In this document: positions 1 to 10,830 of the stretch, one piece after another
Layout of the letters: every line of letters begins with the position of its first letter
How positions within the stretch are numbered: position 1 is the stretch's first letter
Origin: Tipula vernalis
Lineage: Eukaryota > Arthropoda > Insecta > Diptera > Tipulidae
DNA: 64,000 nt
Reading direction: 5' to 3'
NCBI GenBank assembly: GCA_958295665.1
Contig: OY282558.1
Coordinates: 310,158,092 to 310,222,091 of the forward strand
Notes under the pieces: model-generated
What the model was told of the DNA's origin: nothing
Databases searched by the model: none
The model's input: the letters and a program-made list of their open reading frames with translations, nothing else
Program-made: the position numbers and the translations under genes

Positions 1-1008
1 CACTAATTTTTCTTAATTTTTTTTGACATTCCAACCAGCGAAAAATTTTAAACTTAAAAAGTTTAGTGGAACGATTGTATTATTGATTACATTATTTTTC
101 GATATTTGATTTCCACCAAACTGTTTTCCTTCTAATGAAATAAACTTGAATATTTTAAACTGTTTTTTTGTCACAAAATAAAAAAAATATTGAATTACAA
201 ATTGTTATCAAAATGGCAAACAAAATGGGCCCCAATGGGTTTGTAATTCATAAACACGAAACACAAATTTTTTTCATTTTTTCCATTTATAAAAAAATCG
301 GCAGAAAAATGTTGCCAAATTAGCAAATAAATTAATACCACCGTAAAACCTATAAAAATAAAATTTAAATTTATAAATATAAAAGAAATCGCATGAAATA
401 CAAATCTTTGCATCTACCGCATCAAAAATTTATTTGGATTTGACATTTGTTTCTTAAGTTTGGACGCAAAATCGCGCATTCTTAATTTTTCTTAATTGAC
501 AGTTCTAATTTAACGAAGCTTCGTTAAATTTCTTAAGTGACGTTAATTTTTCGCTAGGCAAGAATACAAAAATCCTATCTACCGCATTCTTAGGTTTTGT
601 TAATTCTTAATTTTTAAGTTTATAATTTTTCGCCGGTCACCACTTTAAACAATTTCAAAATTATTATTTTATTATGTATCAATGTATAAGTGTCATTTTC
701 ACAGCTCGCTTAGATGTACATTATAATATGTAATAAATAAAGTAAGTGTGTAATTCTGTTTGTTTCTAATGTACTTCCATTTCATGTTTTTGAATCACTT
801 ACACTACACATGCATAACATTTTTGCCTTTATATTTTAATCCGACGGAAATTGAAATTCGAATTATAAAGTGTGCAAGTTCGGTACATTTTGTGTTCGTT
901 TTTCTCGTATGTATATATTTTGCAATTTCGTTCGTACCGGATTTTCCGTTCCTTTTTTTACATGCAATCTTTGACTTACCCCGCTAAAGATGTTTTCACA
1001 TCAAAAAA
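1..1008. other. AT-rich non-coding DNA
   Basis: I see no gene here. Reading frames are short, low-complexity and without recognisable domains. A stretch around 430-620 repeats variations of a word like TTCTTAATTTTT and CGTTAA, and may be decayed repeat sequence. Confidence 0.6.
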
Positions 1009-1079
1009 AAAAAAAAAAAAAATTTCTCAAAATTCTCTGTTTGTAAAAGAAAGTCGTGTGTTGGCCACACCTCCATTTT
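1009..1079 (+). repeat. Dispersed repeat fragment (second copy near 11.2 kb)
   Basis: About 70 bp, from the A-rich run to the shared ending GGCCACACCTCC, match 11,215-11,283 almost base for base in the same orientation. Both copies share TTTCTCAAAATT and then GTAAAAGAAAGT, and both diverge just after the common ending, which suggests a true element end. The family is unidentified; the larger copy at 10.83-11.29 kb is described separately. Confidence 0.65.
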
Positions 1080-1484
1080 TTATGTACATAGTCGGAAAAA
1101 AGTTTCTTCTTAGTTGTTGGAAAAATATTTTATAAGTTGTAATTCAACGTTCACCACATATAAAATAGTTGAAGCTCAGGGAGGGCCTCTCTAAAAATTA
1201 GTAAGTCTCACATACATATTTTACGTGCTAAAAATCTATTGTGCTCAATTCGCTGAATGCGTTATTATTATTTTAAGGGAAATAATTTTAAAGGAAAATC
1301 GAACAGGCAACAAATTGCGTTATCGAAATTATTTTTCTAATTTTTTAATTCTAAAGATTTTTATTGTTAAACTTCCTATGATGCAACTAGCGAGAATATA
1401 TGCAATTATCGAATGTTTGAAATAAGTAAGTTTGCTCTGACCAGACGGTGGACTAAAATTTTGCCAACACCTCGGCTTTATCAT
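1080..1484. other. Non-coding DNA
   Basis: No gene or repeat that I can support. It ends in an 11-base C run (1485-1495) just outside the 3' end of the LINE on the opposite strand. That run is typical of simple-sequence growth at a LINE tail, but it is not proof of one. Confidence 0.5.
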
Positions 1485-1586
1485 CCCCCCCCCCCACAAT
1501 TGTCGGTTTTATGTAAAACCCAGAGGTTTGTGCGAGGAGCGGAGCTGAACTCCGCCCAACAGTGTGAGATTTGACTCACTAAAAAA

Positions 1587-1796
1587 TCACCTACAGGCCA
1601 CGGGAAAAAACCCAGACCGGAACTGCTTCCGCATTACTTCGATCTTGCCCGTACTGCTTATGTCCCTCGTCCCCCTATTGCCTCCTATGGATCTGCCAAA
1701 CAACCCTTCTCGCTGTATATGATATGCTACTGTCCTCCATGCCTCTTCCGACTGGAGCATTACTTCCACTACCGTGTCCAGCATTACCTCTACCAA
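1587..1796 (-). pseudogene. R1-like ORF2 remnant: C-terminal tail
   Basis: This short frame carries VMLQSEEAWRTVAYHIQ, the style of ending seen in R1-type ORF2 proteins (M-L-x-S-E-E-x-W). It lies in a different frame from the reverse transcriptase fragment, and the roughly 200 residues expected between thumb and tail are missing, so an internal deletion is inferred. The sequence from here down to the C run at 1485-1495 would be the 3' untranslated region. Confidence 0.55.
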
Positions 1797-1848
1797 TAAT
1801 GAAGTGAGCCGCCTCTACTCCAAAGCGTCCTTTAGGTGCACGCCATTC

Positions 1849-2673
1849 TCAGTGCCCCTTTCCTCTGAGTCGATAGCATTCCCATTCGATACTTTTGGTG
1901 GTTCGTAGCGCCAGTCCAAATTTCTGCCCCATATAAGATGATCGACTGCACCACTGACATAAGAACCTTTCGTCTACTAGAACGTGGTCCCCCACGTTGG
2001 CCATCAGCCTGCTCAGATACGCAGTAACTACCGCCGTCCGCTCACAGACCTTTCGGATGTGCTCTCCATAGCTTAGGCGACTGTCCAATCTTACGCCTAG
2101 ATATCTTGCTGCTCCACTCTTGTAAATCACCTCCGTACCCATCGTCATGAGGATAATAGTAGGTATCCTGCTCTTGGTAAGCATGACCATATTAGTCTTT
2201 TGGATTGCCAACTTTAACCCGTGACCTTCCATCCAGCCGTTTATTCTCCTCATCACCTGGTTGATCCTAAACTGGGCCACCTCAGTACCTCTAACCGTTA
2301 TTACCATGGCGATATCGTCCGCATAACCCACCAAGGATACATCGTCCGGCATTTCAAGCCAAAGCAGGCTGTCGTACAGTATGTTCCACAGATCTGGGCC
2401 AAGAATCGAACCCTCTGCTACTCCGGCAGTGATCTCTTTCGTTTTAATTCTACTTACCGTCCGGTACAATAATCTCCTGTCCCTCAGGTAGTCATGCATC
2501 ACCCTCAAGAGGTAATTCGGGACCACAAATGACCGGCGAAGCGCCCATAGTATGTCCTCCAATCTCGCCATGTTAAAGGCGCTCCTGACATCGAGAGTAA
2601 CGAAGAACACCAATGGTCTTGCCTGTTTACCTCCGAATGGTAGAGATTGATGAGTGACCTTTTCAAAAGCCAT
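1849..2673 (-). pseudogene. R1-like ORF2 remnant: reverse transcriptase palm
   Basis: 274 codons. Palm motif A is LDVRSAFN, with the first catalytic aspartate at residue 28. Motif B reads GVAEGSILGPDLWN, where the family usually has P-Q-G-S. The catalytic motif C is intact as YADD at residues 117-120. A thumb-type segment (SRLMANVGD) follows, then the frame ends early in YRLRGKGH. The aspartates survive, but the fragment is out of frame with the upstream half, so no functional enzyme can be made from it. Confidence 0.85.
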
Positions 2674-3367
2674 ACTTCTCTAGAGAAAGATCACCCGCAG
2701 CTCTTATGGCTGAATCGAACCTTATTTTCAGCAATTTCTCCAACAGTTTCCTCATCGTGTCAAACATAAAAATAGGCCTATAAGTCGACGAAGAGTTGGG
2801 ATTCCCTCCGTTACTTTTCTCAATCAACGCGAGTCTGGCCACCTTCCAGCGTGTAGGGAATACTCCCGCTACCAGGCAATTATTATATAGTGTGAGCAAT
2901 AGCTGTGGGAAACCATCGGTCAAAACCTTCAATACCTCCCCGGGAATGCCACTGGGTCCTGGGGCCTTCTTGTTTTTTAAGAATGCCATCGCACCGCTCA
3001 GCTCCTTCTCTGTGAATGCGAGGACAATAACAACCTGCTCTGGAGTATCCTCCTCTGTCCTCAAGGCACGTGTTGGGGACAATGTATTTACGATGTTTCG
3101 CATTACCATTGCATCAATTGAGCTGCATAAGTTCATGGTACCCAGTCTGCGGGTGACCAACTTATAGCCTTTGCCCTATGGGTCGATATCCACCTCGTAG
3201 CAGATATTCTGCCAACATCGATCCTTACTAGCCACGCTGCACTCAACTGATCTGTACACTGCGTCACTTCTATTTTGTGCTCGTTGAGTCCTTCGCATGA
3301 GTTTCAAGGCGTTCCTCCTAAGTTCCGGGGTTTCGTTTGTCCATCAGTAGGCCAGCCGTCTTCCGCT
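2663..3367 (-). pseudogene. R1-like ORF2 remnant: linker and N-terminal reverse transcriptase
   Basis: The reading frame begins with a typical R1 linker (ELRRNALKLMRR near 3,300, then CWQNICYEVDIDP). It then meets a stop (TAG, 3176-3178) where the family has a tryptophan codon, so a TGG to TAG change is likely. After the stop it continues as GKGYKLVTRRLG and reaches the RT fingers motif NKKAPGPSGIPGEVLK. Next come the FPTRWKVARLALIEK and YRPIFMFDT blocks, where Y-R-P-I is the usual RT block 2. The frame is lost near KYGF, which normally runs on into F-R-K-G; the frame then shifts into the downstream fragment. Confidence 0.8.
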
Positions 3368-3370
3368 CCA

Positions 3371-6300
3371 CAGTTTCCAACAAAAAAGAAATATCAATCA
3401 AAAAGCCAAATAATGGTTGATTTTTTATCATTCGAGAATTTTTAATATAAAAATGCTTGCTTGCTAGACTATTGCTTATCAATTCAAGCCTATCAATACC
3501 ATTTGGGGCCCCTTGTTACTCCTCTGAAAAAGTATCCCTCATGTTACCCACTTTAAAAGGGCCTAGATATTCGGAACAGTAAATATTTCCGTTCCGCTTC
3601 GGTTCTTTTGCTATCCGAATTTCACGTGGAGCATCTGATATTTTCAATAAGCTCAAGTTGTCTGATTTAGAAGTGTATCTGATTTTTGCATCTGAAATGG
3701 AGGAAGAGTGTTTAGCTTATTGCGTAATAATAATCCTTACATAGATGATAATTGTGTAAGTTTGTTACTTCAAATTAATACGTGCGACAAGAAAAGAGAT
3801 AATTTACCGATTTTTTGGAATATTGATCTTGCAAAAATTATTTTAGCAGTACAACGACGCAGGTGGAGCGTTGAATACAATTTTTCCGACTGGAAGTTAA
3901 TTAAAAAATAGTAGCAAATTTATAAAATACCTAAATTAAGTTTTTTCGAACCGCTTTCGAAAAGTTTTGTCTCGGAACCGTTCATTTTAGTTTTTACTTT
4001 CCAAGTCCATTTTAGTTTTTATTGTCACAATAATTTTTTGATTAATTGCTAGTTAATATCATTTTCTTTTTCCTAGAAGCTAAAGAATTTTTCTAACTAA
4101 TTACATATCTATTTAGTTTTTAAAACAGAAAATCGGTATAACGTTTAACCGATTAGAAATATTAAATTCCAAAATATTCCAACAAACAAACATTCATTGT
4201 TAAATATCCATTAACAACCAAGATATTTAACGATTCATTTTTTGTTAAATCGTATACATCATGTTTGCTTTACTATACTGTATACTGGTAAGATCCCAGT
4301 CCCACAAAAATATAGAATAAATGTCAATATTTCAAAACCATATCCGGATGTACATATATATGCATATATCGGTATGGATTAAACTGAAATAACCTTACTT
4401 TAAATATCATGAACCATAAAGTAAATATTAAATTTGTTTAATTTGGGGAGATTCATGTTTCCGCAAATTCCTAAATGGAAAATTGTTTAAAGTGTACACG
4501 TTTTTTACAAGGCACACATCATACGTTATAATACAGACATATAAATCGCAACATCTAATCATTAAAACAAAAATGATAAACCGCTATTCACATTGCACAT
4601 TTCATACAATGACACAAATTTCTTCAATTACCTGCGCGCATACCAAATAAATATACAACTAGGTAATTATCTACAAAAAAAACTATTACTTTAGTTAATA
4701 ATAATAATCCAATACAGCTACCAGATATTTTTTTTTTATTTATTTTCATAAGTATTTTACAATTTGTCGATTATGTCACCGCAGCTCAGACATTCGAAAC
4801 AAAAAATAAATAAGAAATCGCAAATCATTCAGAAGAGAGTCGTTAAGAAATAAACATTTATACAAAAAATAATAATTCATTTTACGTATTAAAATTTAAC
4901 AGTTAGCTTAGCTCAAGAAAGTAGTAAACACAAATAAATTCTTTTCTAACTTCTTTTGTCCAACTTGGTATCCTACGAGTGTACATATACGTATAATAGT
5001 AATATAGTTTTGTCTAATTTGTAACAGAGAAAAAACAATGGGTCAATTAAACTATTTATGTATGTATAATATAAAACAATAATTATTATTTTATTTATAC
5101 AAACATTATTTTAAATAATAAAACAAAAAATTAAATTTTATTTTTCCTGTACATAAGTAGATCGGCGGAATATTATATAGAATATATTATATGCAAATTA
5201 AAAATGGCGCTTGCTTTATAACTGCCGGTTTTTTTGAGAGAGGACGCAAGTAAAAATTAAGCGCATGGTAACAAACACCAATAAAAAAATATTAAATTTA
5301 ATTTAAATATCATAAATTTAGTCAATTTTTTGTTTGTTTTGTTACTCGCGGATGTTGGTAATTGTGTGTTTATTTTATTTGCAATCAATCAAGATTTGGT
5401 TGTTTCGGAAAAACGAAACAAAACTAAATCGTAAAAAATGAGCGCTTTTTTTTAACAAAAATTTTAGGGGAGACCGCAGGAATGTGAGAATTATTTAAAG
5501 TTCATTTACATGCGTTTATCTATATAATAATGATAATAATAAATTAAGTCTAGCTGGTTGGTTATCTATACATTTTATTTATAGGCATGGTTTCCCCAAA
5601 TAAAATTTAAAAAAAATTATGAATACAAAATTAAATTTAGGAAGTAGCAATAAATTGTTTTAATAACTTATGTTGCATTATGTCTTTCATTGATTATCTG
5701 TTTTGCATAATAATCATTGGATTATGAATTGTTTTGTACCCATTTTCAAATGCATTGGATAATTCGATATTTTTATGTTAATAAGGTTTTCTTAAAACGA
5801 TGCACGTAGTAATTGTTACAAAAATGATATTCAATTTTTTTTTTTTTGGTTTTTGTAGTGACTTTAATAATTATTCGTGCGCACTAAGCGTCAAATATTC
5901 ATTTTTTATGCAAATATATTAATATAATAGTAAGTATAGTCTACATTTGATGAAATCTTGAGTCCATAGACAATATTTTGAGAGAAGAACAATTTTCAAA
6001 CAAGCATCTTTTTGGTACGCTCAATATGAATCGGATCATTTTTAAGCATTTAGACTAAAGTGAGGAACATAAAAATTAAAACACTTTCTCAACTTCGGTG
6101 GCAACACTTTCTGTTAAAATTTCAAAGCCATCGGTGTCAAGAGTCTCTCAAAATGACCAATTTATTTCTTGTTTTTTATTTGTTATTTTTGAGCAATATT
6201 GGCTTAAAAAATCATTGTACAAATGAATGAATATTTGAAGGCAAACAAGAAATCGACTTTAGTCCATATTTTGTTGAAATGAGTGCCGCCCTACTTTGGT

Positions 6301-6811
6301 AACTGGAATAGTAATTGGTATAAAAATAAAAATGCAAGTTATGCTCAAAATAAAAAGCCGAAAATAATTTTCTTTTTACTTTTATCTGTTGACATTAAAA
6401 ATTAAATAAGACAACAATAATTCTATATATTATGAAAAATACACGGTATTGTTGTTGTAAAATTCCCAAAGTAAGGCTACAGAGATAATGAAAGAATTGA
6501 TGCAAAACTATACCGGATTTACTGGACAAGCAAAATTGTTGAAGAGGTGATTTATGTTATTTAGAATGGTGCCTTCCTTCACCAAACAAAACATTTAAAG
6601 TGATCTACGTTGGTTTTAAAAAATAATTTATATGTGATAACAGATTGAAAAATAATGTCTGTAGAGTTACATGTCAAAAGAACCGGAGTTTTAAGAGGTA
6701 ACACACAATACACTAGGTGTAGTATATGTGCAAATGAGAATACATGTGTAAATTAATAGTAATCAACTATATGTTAGTTAGGTGCAATAATGTAACTAAA
6801 AATCTGGAAAA
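3371..6811. other. Long AT-rich stretch without genes
   Basis: No domain is recognisable in any frame. It contains homopolymer runs, AT-rich simple sequence and words such as TACATATATATGC. Nothing here supports a promoter, RNA gene or repeat family. Confidence 0.55.
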
Positions 6812-6885
6812 TATTAGGTTGGCGAAAAGTATTAAGAGATTTTTTATCATTTTTTGATTAAATTTTTCTTTTATTCAAAATGCAT

Positions 6886-7553
6886 TTAGACCGTCGTCTT
6901 TAGACCATAGACCGTCGTCTTTAGACCATCAAGAGAGTTTTGCTTAGATCGAAACAAATGGTAGTCAAAGGGTCTAAGGTACGAGCTATAAGATGGATGT
7001 ATCAAAACTTTCCAGCTAAGCTCTCTCAATTTTTTTCGTGTCATCAAAGATGTGCGTTGCCTTGAAGGAAGATAATACCCTTTCAATTGATCAATTCTGG
7101 ACGTTTTTTTTTGAATTGCCAGAGATTAGAATCAATCGTTTCAGCAGGTTCTAGAACTTCATAATATTCGATTCCTTTACAATCCCACCATACACACAGC
7201 ATAACCTTATGGGGCGTCAATCCTGGCTTTGATGTCGTTTGTGATGGTTCACCTTTTTTTTACCATAAACCTTTTCGAACGATATTCTAATATTTTACGC
7301 ATTTTTCATCGCCAGTAATGATTTGCTTCAAAAATGGGTCGATTTCGTTTCGTTTCTAGCTTCAAACATCGAGCTTCTTTGTGTATCCTTTCTAGCGATT
7401 GTTCGACCAGAGCGAGGTGCATCTTTTACATCGAAATTTTCAGAACGGAAGCAAGCAACCCACCTATATTCTGTTGCATTCTACAAATCATCCTGACCGT
7501 AAACACCACAAATCGTTTCTCGGCTTGCTATCGTTGCTTTTTCGTAGTTAGGC
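6886..7553 (-). pseudogene. Mariner transposase remnant, main body
   Basis: Read from high to low coordinates it contains KATIASRETICGVYG (DNA-binding region), then FRSENFDVKDAPRSGR (near 7,430), the usual mariner linker. After an internal deletion comes ITGDEKC (first catalytic aspartate region, near 7,310) and a CVWWD segment near 7,190, where the second aspartate sits. The last segment is RQRTSLMTRKKLRELSW, then HPSYSSYLRPFDYHLF, which matches the mariner ending around the third aspartate. Stops and frame changes occur throughout. Family membership is clear; the subfamily is not. Confidence 0.8.
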
Positions 7554-8040
7554 CCGACCCGGTACGCTGCTGAAGTGAAATGGAATTTCTCATAAAAAAA
7601 TGAAGCAAGCGAAAACGAAAATGAAAATTGAATGCGGCGTATTAGAATACAGATGTTTCTATTTTATCTCTACACATTTTTCACTTCACTTTTATCTTCC
7701 TAAACGATAAATGTGAAGATAAATTTTGACAATTTCATTTGAGTTTTTGCGTTTTGAGGATAATTAGGGCATCCAAATAATCGACTTTTGATTTAACCGA
7801 TTAATCGTTATTTTTTTTTCAAAATTAATCGATTAACCGATTAATCGAAGAATTAATCGACTTTAATGTAGAACTACCATAGTTGACGTTTCTCAAACAT
7901 ATTTCGCTGAAACGTTTAAAACATTTATACACAAATTAAACTATATATTTAAGACTTCAGTTTTTTATTATTTATATAATATCACAAAATAAAAATTAGG
8001 AATTCATATGCAAATTACAAACAGAATGTATTTCTATCGT

Positions 8041-8046
8041 TTTATT
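8041..8046 (-). promoter_or_regulatory. Candidate polyadenylation signal of the hAT gene
   Basis: AATAAA on the minus strand, about 11 bases after the stop codon. Another AATAAA overlaps the end of the reading frame itself. Such hexamers are common in AT-rich DNA, so only the position gives it weight. Confidence 0.35.
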
Positions 8047-8056
8047 TTTAACGATT

Positions 8057-9994
8057 TTATTTATTACTTAAAAAATAATATTTTAAAAAGACAAGTGCAT
8101 TTAGAGATGAAGATTGAAGGCTTGACCTAATTTTTGTTACAAAGTTCCCTGCAACCGAAAAGGTGCGTTCGCTAGAAGTGGATGTAGGACGAATTGTCAA
8201 CAATGCCTTATACAAATCTTCTAAAACCTTTGATCTCTTTCCTGTTGATTCAAATAATTTGAAGTAATTTTTTATACCGACGTTCGGGCGAATGCTTGGC
8301 GGAGCAATTGAAGAAATCGCAGACTCGAGTTGCTTATTTAAATCCATGTCATCATCGCTAATCTGAATTTCGTCAACTTCGCTGCATGAAATTCCATCAA
8401 TACGAAGCGATTGATGGTTGCCATCTGATAAAATGTTTAACCGATTTATTAATCGTTCAGCATACATTAAAACTTGAAATTTAGATGCAAACTCAAAATC
8501 TTCAGTTGTTTTTGGTATTTTACCAGTTTGTAAATAAATTAAAAGCGTTACTAATACTTTGTTTCGTCTCTGAGACATTCTTAATTTCAGGTTTTGCAGT
8601 AATTCCAAGCTTAATTCTGTATTTAAATCACGTAGTTTGGTGAAAATAAATTTATAAACACCCTCACATGTTAATAATGAGGCATCATTGCTACTTAGTT
8701 TTACTATAGTTAATTCTGCAGGTTTAAGTACATTTAAAATTTGCTGCAAAGACGCGACATTTATATTGGTTTCATCTAATTTCATATTTAATTCATCCGC
8801 CGCTCTTTTTATGCAATCTTTCAGTAAGATAAACCGCTGTAACATAGGGACTAGCGAATTCCAACGTGTTGGGCAGTCTAATAATAATTTTAATTGTTTC
8901 TTCTCCTGTATTATAACATGATTCTGTAATATTGAATTTTTGACTGATGATGACTTAAACTTTTTTATTATAGATCTCGTTTCCCTTAACATATTGCCCA
9001 TATTTTTGTAATCAAACGATTGTATGTCGTTCATATATGCCCAGTCGTCTTCTTGGAAATTTAAATTTTCATCTCTATTTTGCGGACTTGCTCTTATATT
9101 ATGGGATGGATATTCAATTTCATCTATATCTTGGTCTTCCTCTTCAATTTCGTCTATATCATGAAGTTCACATTGTGTCATTTCATTTACTTCGGATTGC
9201 GATGGTTGTTTTTTATAGAATAAATCTTTGATGGCTAAATGAATTCCGTGATTATGGCATAGTTGACTCTCGCATTTTATTTGATTACCATACTTTACCA
9301 TTAAGGATGCACCATCGTGGATCGAAGCCACTTCATCTTTTTCAAAATTTAAACCGAATTCATAAAGTTTGAGTTCTACGATTTTCTCTAATTTTTCGGA
9401 TGTAATTGATCCTTTAATTTCCACTAATCCTAAAACATACGTTACGTCATTGCCATGTAATGTCACATTTAAATATTTTCTTAGTTGAACATCACACCAT
9501 TCGTCGACTGTGATGCTAAATCTTTGACCGGTTTTCACTTGATTGATCAAACGTTCTTTAAGTTCGTTTTTCTTTTCGTTGAAAAATGTTAAGATTAATT
9601 TCCAAACGGTACTTTCGCTTTTAGGCATATCGAAGCCTTTGAAGGTGACGTAACCTCTAATTGCTTCAGATCTACATATTTGGCGTATAGAAAAACCGTC
9701 TAGCGATGCACATTTTGACAGTATACACTCCAATGATATTCTCGTTACAAAATTGAATAAATTTGGTGTTCCAGTTGTAGAGTTTTTGGTTGCATTTGCA
9801 TATGATGTACTATTGTTATCAGAAGTTTTTTCATTTTGATTCTGAATACCGTGTCGATGTCGTTTGAGGTGATACTTCATTGATGTCGTCGTAGATCCTT
9901 TGCAAGCTAAGATTTTCCCACAAATATTACACTTCGCCTGGTCTTTTTCGTTAGTTTTTATGAAATATTTCCACACATCAGACTTAGATGCCAT
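8057..9994 (-). CDS. hAT transposase with BED zinc finger, 645 aa, intact
   Basis: This would cut and reinsert the surrounding hAT element, acting in the nucleus. The N-terminus carries a BED-type zinc finger (C22, C25, H42, H46, with W8 as the usual aromatic). The catalytic domain has FSITVDEW with the first aspartate at D164, then SIHDGAS with the second at D227, followed by the C-x-x-H signature (C246, H249). The C-terminus ends in the conserved hAT dimerisation block, PTSTSSERTFSVAG then LNALVFLKYYF (about 603-641). An acidic stretch near 270-300 (EIEEEDQDIDEIEY) sits in the insertion domain. The start is the first ATG of the frame and leads straight into the BED finger. No stop or frameshift is present and the length is normal for the family. 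It could in principle be a domesticated ZBED-like gene, but the flanking terminal repeats and target duplication argue for a transposon. Confidence 0.93.
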   Translation of the reverse strand: MASKSDVWKYFIKTNEKDQAKCNICGKILACKGSTTTSMKYHLKRHRHGIQNQNEKTSDNNSTSYANATKNSTTGTPNLFNFVTRISLECILSKCASLDGFSIRQICRSEAIRGYVTFKGFDMPKSESTVWKLILTFFNEKKNELKERLINQVKTGQRFSITVDEWCDVQLRKYLNVTLHGNDVTYVLGLVEIKGSITSEKLEKIVELKLYEFGLNFEKDEVASIHDGASLMVKYGNQIKCESQLCHNHGIHLAIKDLFYKKQPSQSEVNEMTQCELHDIDEIEEEDQDIDEIEYPSHNIRASPQNRDENLNFQEDDWAYMNDIQSFDYKNMGNMLRETRSIIKKFKSSSVKNSILQNHVIIQEKKQLKLLLDCPTRWNSLVPMLQRFILLKDCIKRAADELNMKLDETNINVASLQQILNVLKPAELTIVKLSSNDASLLTCEGVYKFIFTKLRDLNTELSLELLQNLKLRMSQRRNKVLVTLLIYLQTGKIPKTTEDFEFASKFQVLMYAERLINRLNILSDGNHQSLRIDGISCSEVDEIQISDDDMDLNKQLESAISSIAPPSIRPNVGIKNYFKLFESTGKRSKVLEDLYKALLTIRPTSTSSERTFSVAGNFVTKIRSSLQSSSLNALVFLKYYFLSNK

Positions 9995-10784
9995 TTTAGG
10001 GTCTAGATATTTTTTTAATAAATATTAATAGATATTACATTCATTAAGAATATTCAAATAATTTCGTATGTATATACCTTAATGCAAATTAATTGATAAA
10101 AAAAACAGTAATTTTGTCCCGACTTAAATCTATGTAATTAACTTTTGAATGATTTAGTAATATAATTTATTTAATACGTTTAATATAATTTTATTTAATT
10201 CAACGTAAAATATATAGTAGTTTAACGACAAAGTATGTTTTCGAACGTTTATATTTTTTCATCATTTCGTTGATGTTGACACTTGACGGTACAGATAAAA
10301 TAATATTACCTGACAAAACAAGACAATGAAGTTTGTAGCACTATAAATGTGTTTTCATGGATGTGTAACTATAAATGTGTATTCATGGATGTGTAAAGTG
10401 ATTAAACTGTGATCGGTAAATATAACCGCTAAAGTAAAATTCTACATTGTGCATACCATTAATTTTTAAATATATTTTTTTAATTTGTTTACTATTTTAT
10501 GAAAAGAAATTTACACTATTGTGATTAATCGATTAATGCAATATCGATTAATCGTATTTTCGATTAATAACATTAATCGATTAACCGGTTAACCGTAATC
10601 GATTTTGGATGCCCTAAGGATAATCAACTATCGAAGTGAATTTTATTGTATTGTCAGAGGCAACATGGAGGTATATGCACTAAAATATTTACGAAACTCG
10701 TCAAACTAAATTTTCACATAACATTTATCTTCCTATTTTTGGAGACCAGTGAAAATTTCGTTTCACTTGAACAGCGTACTAGGC

Positions 10785-10829
10785 TTTAAATTGCAAAATA
10801 TAGCGAATTTTTCCAGAAATTTCTCTCAT
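10785..10829 (-). pseudogene. Mariner transposase N-terminus, displaced by the insertion
   Basis: The ATG at 10,827-10,829 opens MREISGKIRYILQFKA, the helix-turn-helix start of a mariner transposase. It breaks off exactly where the inverted-repeat insertion begins (10,779/10,780) and resumes at 7,553 on the far side as NYEKATIASRET. That continuity is why the two pieces are assigned to one mariner. Confidence 0.65.
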
Positions 10830-10830
10830 T

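Larger units (their letters stand above)
1496..3370 (-). mobile_element. R1-clade-like non-LTR retrotransposon (LINE), 5'-truncated and broken
   Basis: On the minus strand this stretch keeps, in order, the linker upstream of the reverse transcriptase, most of the reverse transcriptase, and a C-terminal tail, so it is the second ORF of an R1-like LINE. It is clearly more GC-rich than its surroundings. The endonuclease half and ORF1 are absent; homology stops near 3,370, which is ordinary 5' truncation. Three breaks disable it: a stop codon at 3176-3178, a frame change near 2,665, and a deletion with frame change between about 1,800 and 1,850. The clade is recognised from motif style; a protein search could move it to a neighbouring clade. 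Confidence 0.8.
7757..10624 (-). mobile_element. Complete hAT transposon with 8-bp target-site duplication
   Basis: The element proper is 7,765-10,616 (2,852 bp). Both ends begin TAGGGCATCCAAA and are inverted relative to each other. The 8-bp word AGGATAAT lies directly outside each end (7,757-7,764 and 10,617-10,624), which is the target duplication size of hAT elements. Inside both ends lie clusters of CGATTAATCG-type palindromes that may be subterminal binding sites for the transposase. A single open transposase gene fills the centre. Exact duplications and an open frame point to a recent insertion, and it is the youngest layer of the nest. Confidence 0.93.
7562..10779. mobile_element. MITE-like inverted-repeat element, itself interrupted by a hAT transposon
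   Basis: The ends are inverted copies: GTACGCTGCTGAAGTGAAA at 7562 and the reverse complement of GTACGCTGTTCAAGTGAAA ending at 10,779, with further matching to about 28 bp. Without the hAT the element is about 358 bp with no coding capacity, which fits a MITE. TAGGC lies on both sides (7549-7553 and 10,780-10,784) and may be the target duplication, but eight extra bases (CCGACCCG) separate the left copy from the terminal repeat, so the exact left boundary is uncertain. I do not recognise the superfamily. Confidence 0.65.
6812..10830 (-). mobile_element. Mariner-type transposon, split by a nested insertion
   Basis: The outer end at 6814 begins TTAGGTTGGCGAAAAGT, a typical mariner terminal repeat, next to a TA dinucleotide (6812-6813). 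The transposase reads on the minus strand in two pieces: the N-terminal start (10,785-10,829) and the rest (6,886-7,553). They are separated by the 3.2-kb inverted-repeat insertion described below, and reading across it restores a sensible mariner N-terminus. The right terminal repeat is missing because an unrelated repeat starts at about 10,831. A 20-bp word near the left end (AGACCGTCGTCTTTAGACCA) is duplicated at 6,887-6,927. The transposase has several stops and an internal deletion, so it is dead. Confidence 0.8.

Noticed and set aside
2221..3167. Plus-strand frames of 83 and 123 codons over the R1-like LINE
   Set aside because: They are the antisense shadow of the reverse transcriptase and carry no domain of their own.
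8057..9994. Reading the 645-codon frame as a host ZBED-type gene
   Set aside because: It sits inside matched terminal repeats with an exact 8-bp target duplication, as expected for an hAT transposon.
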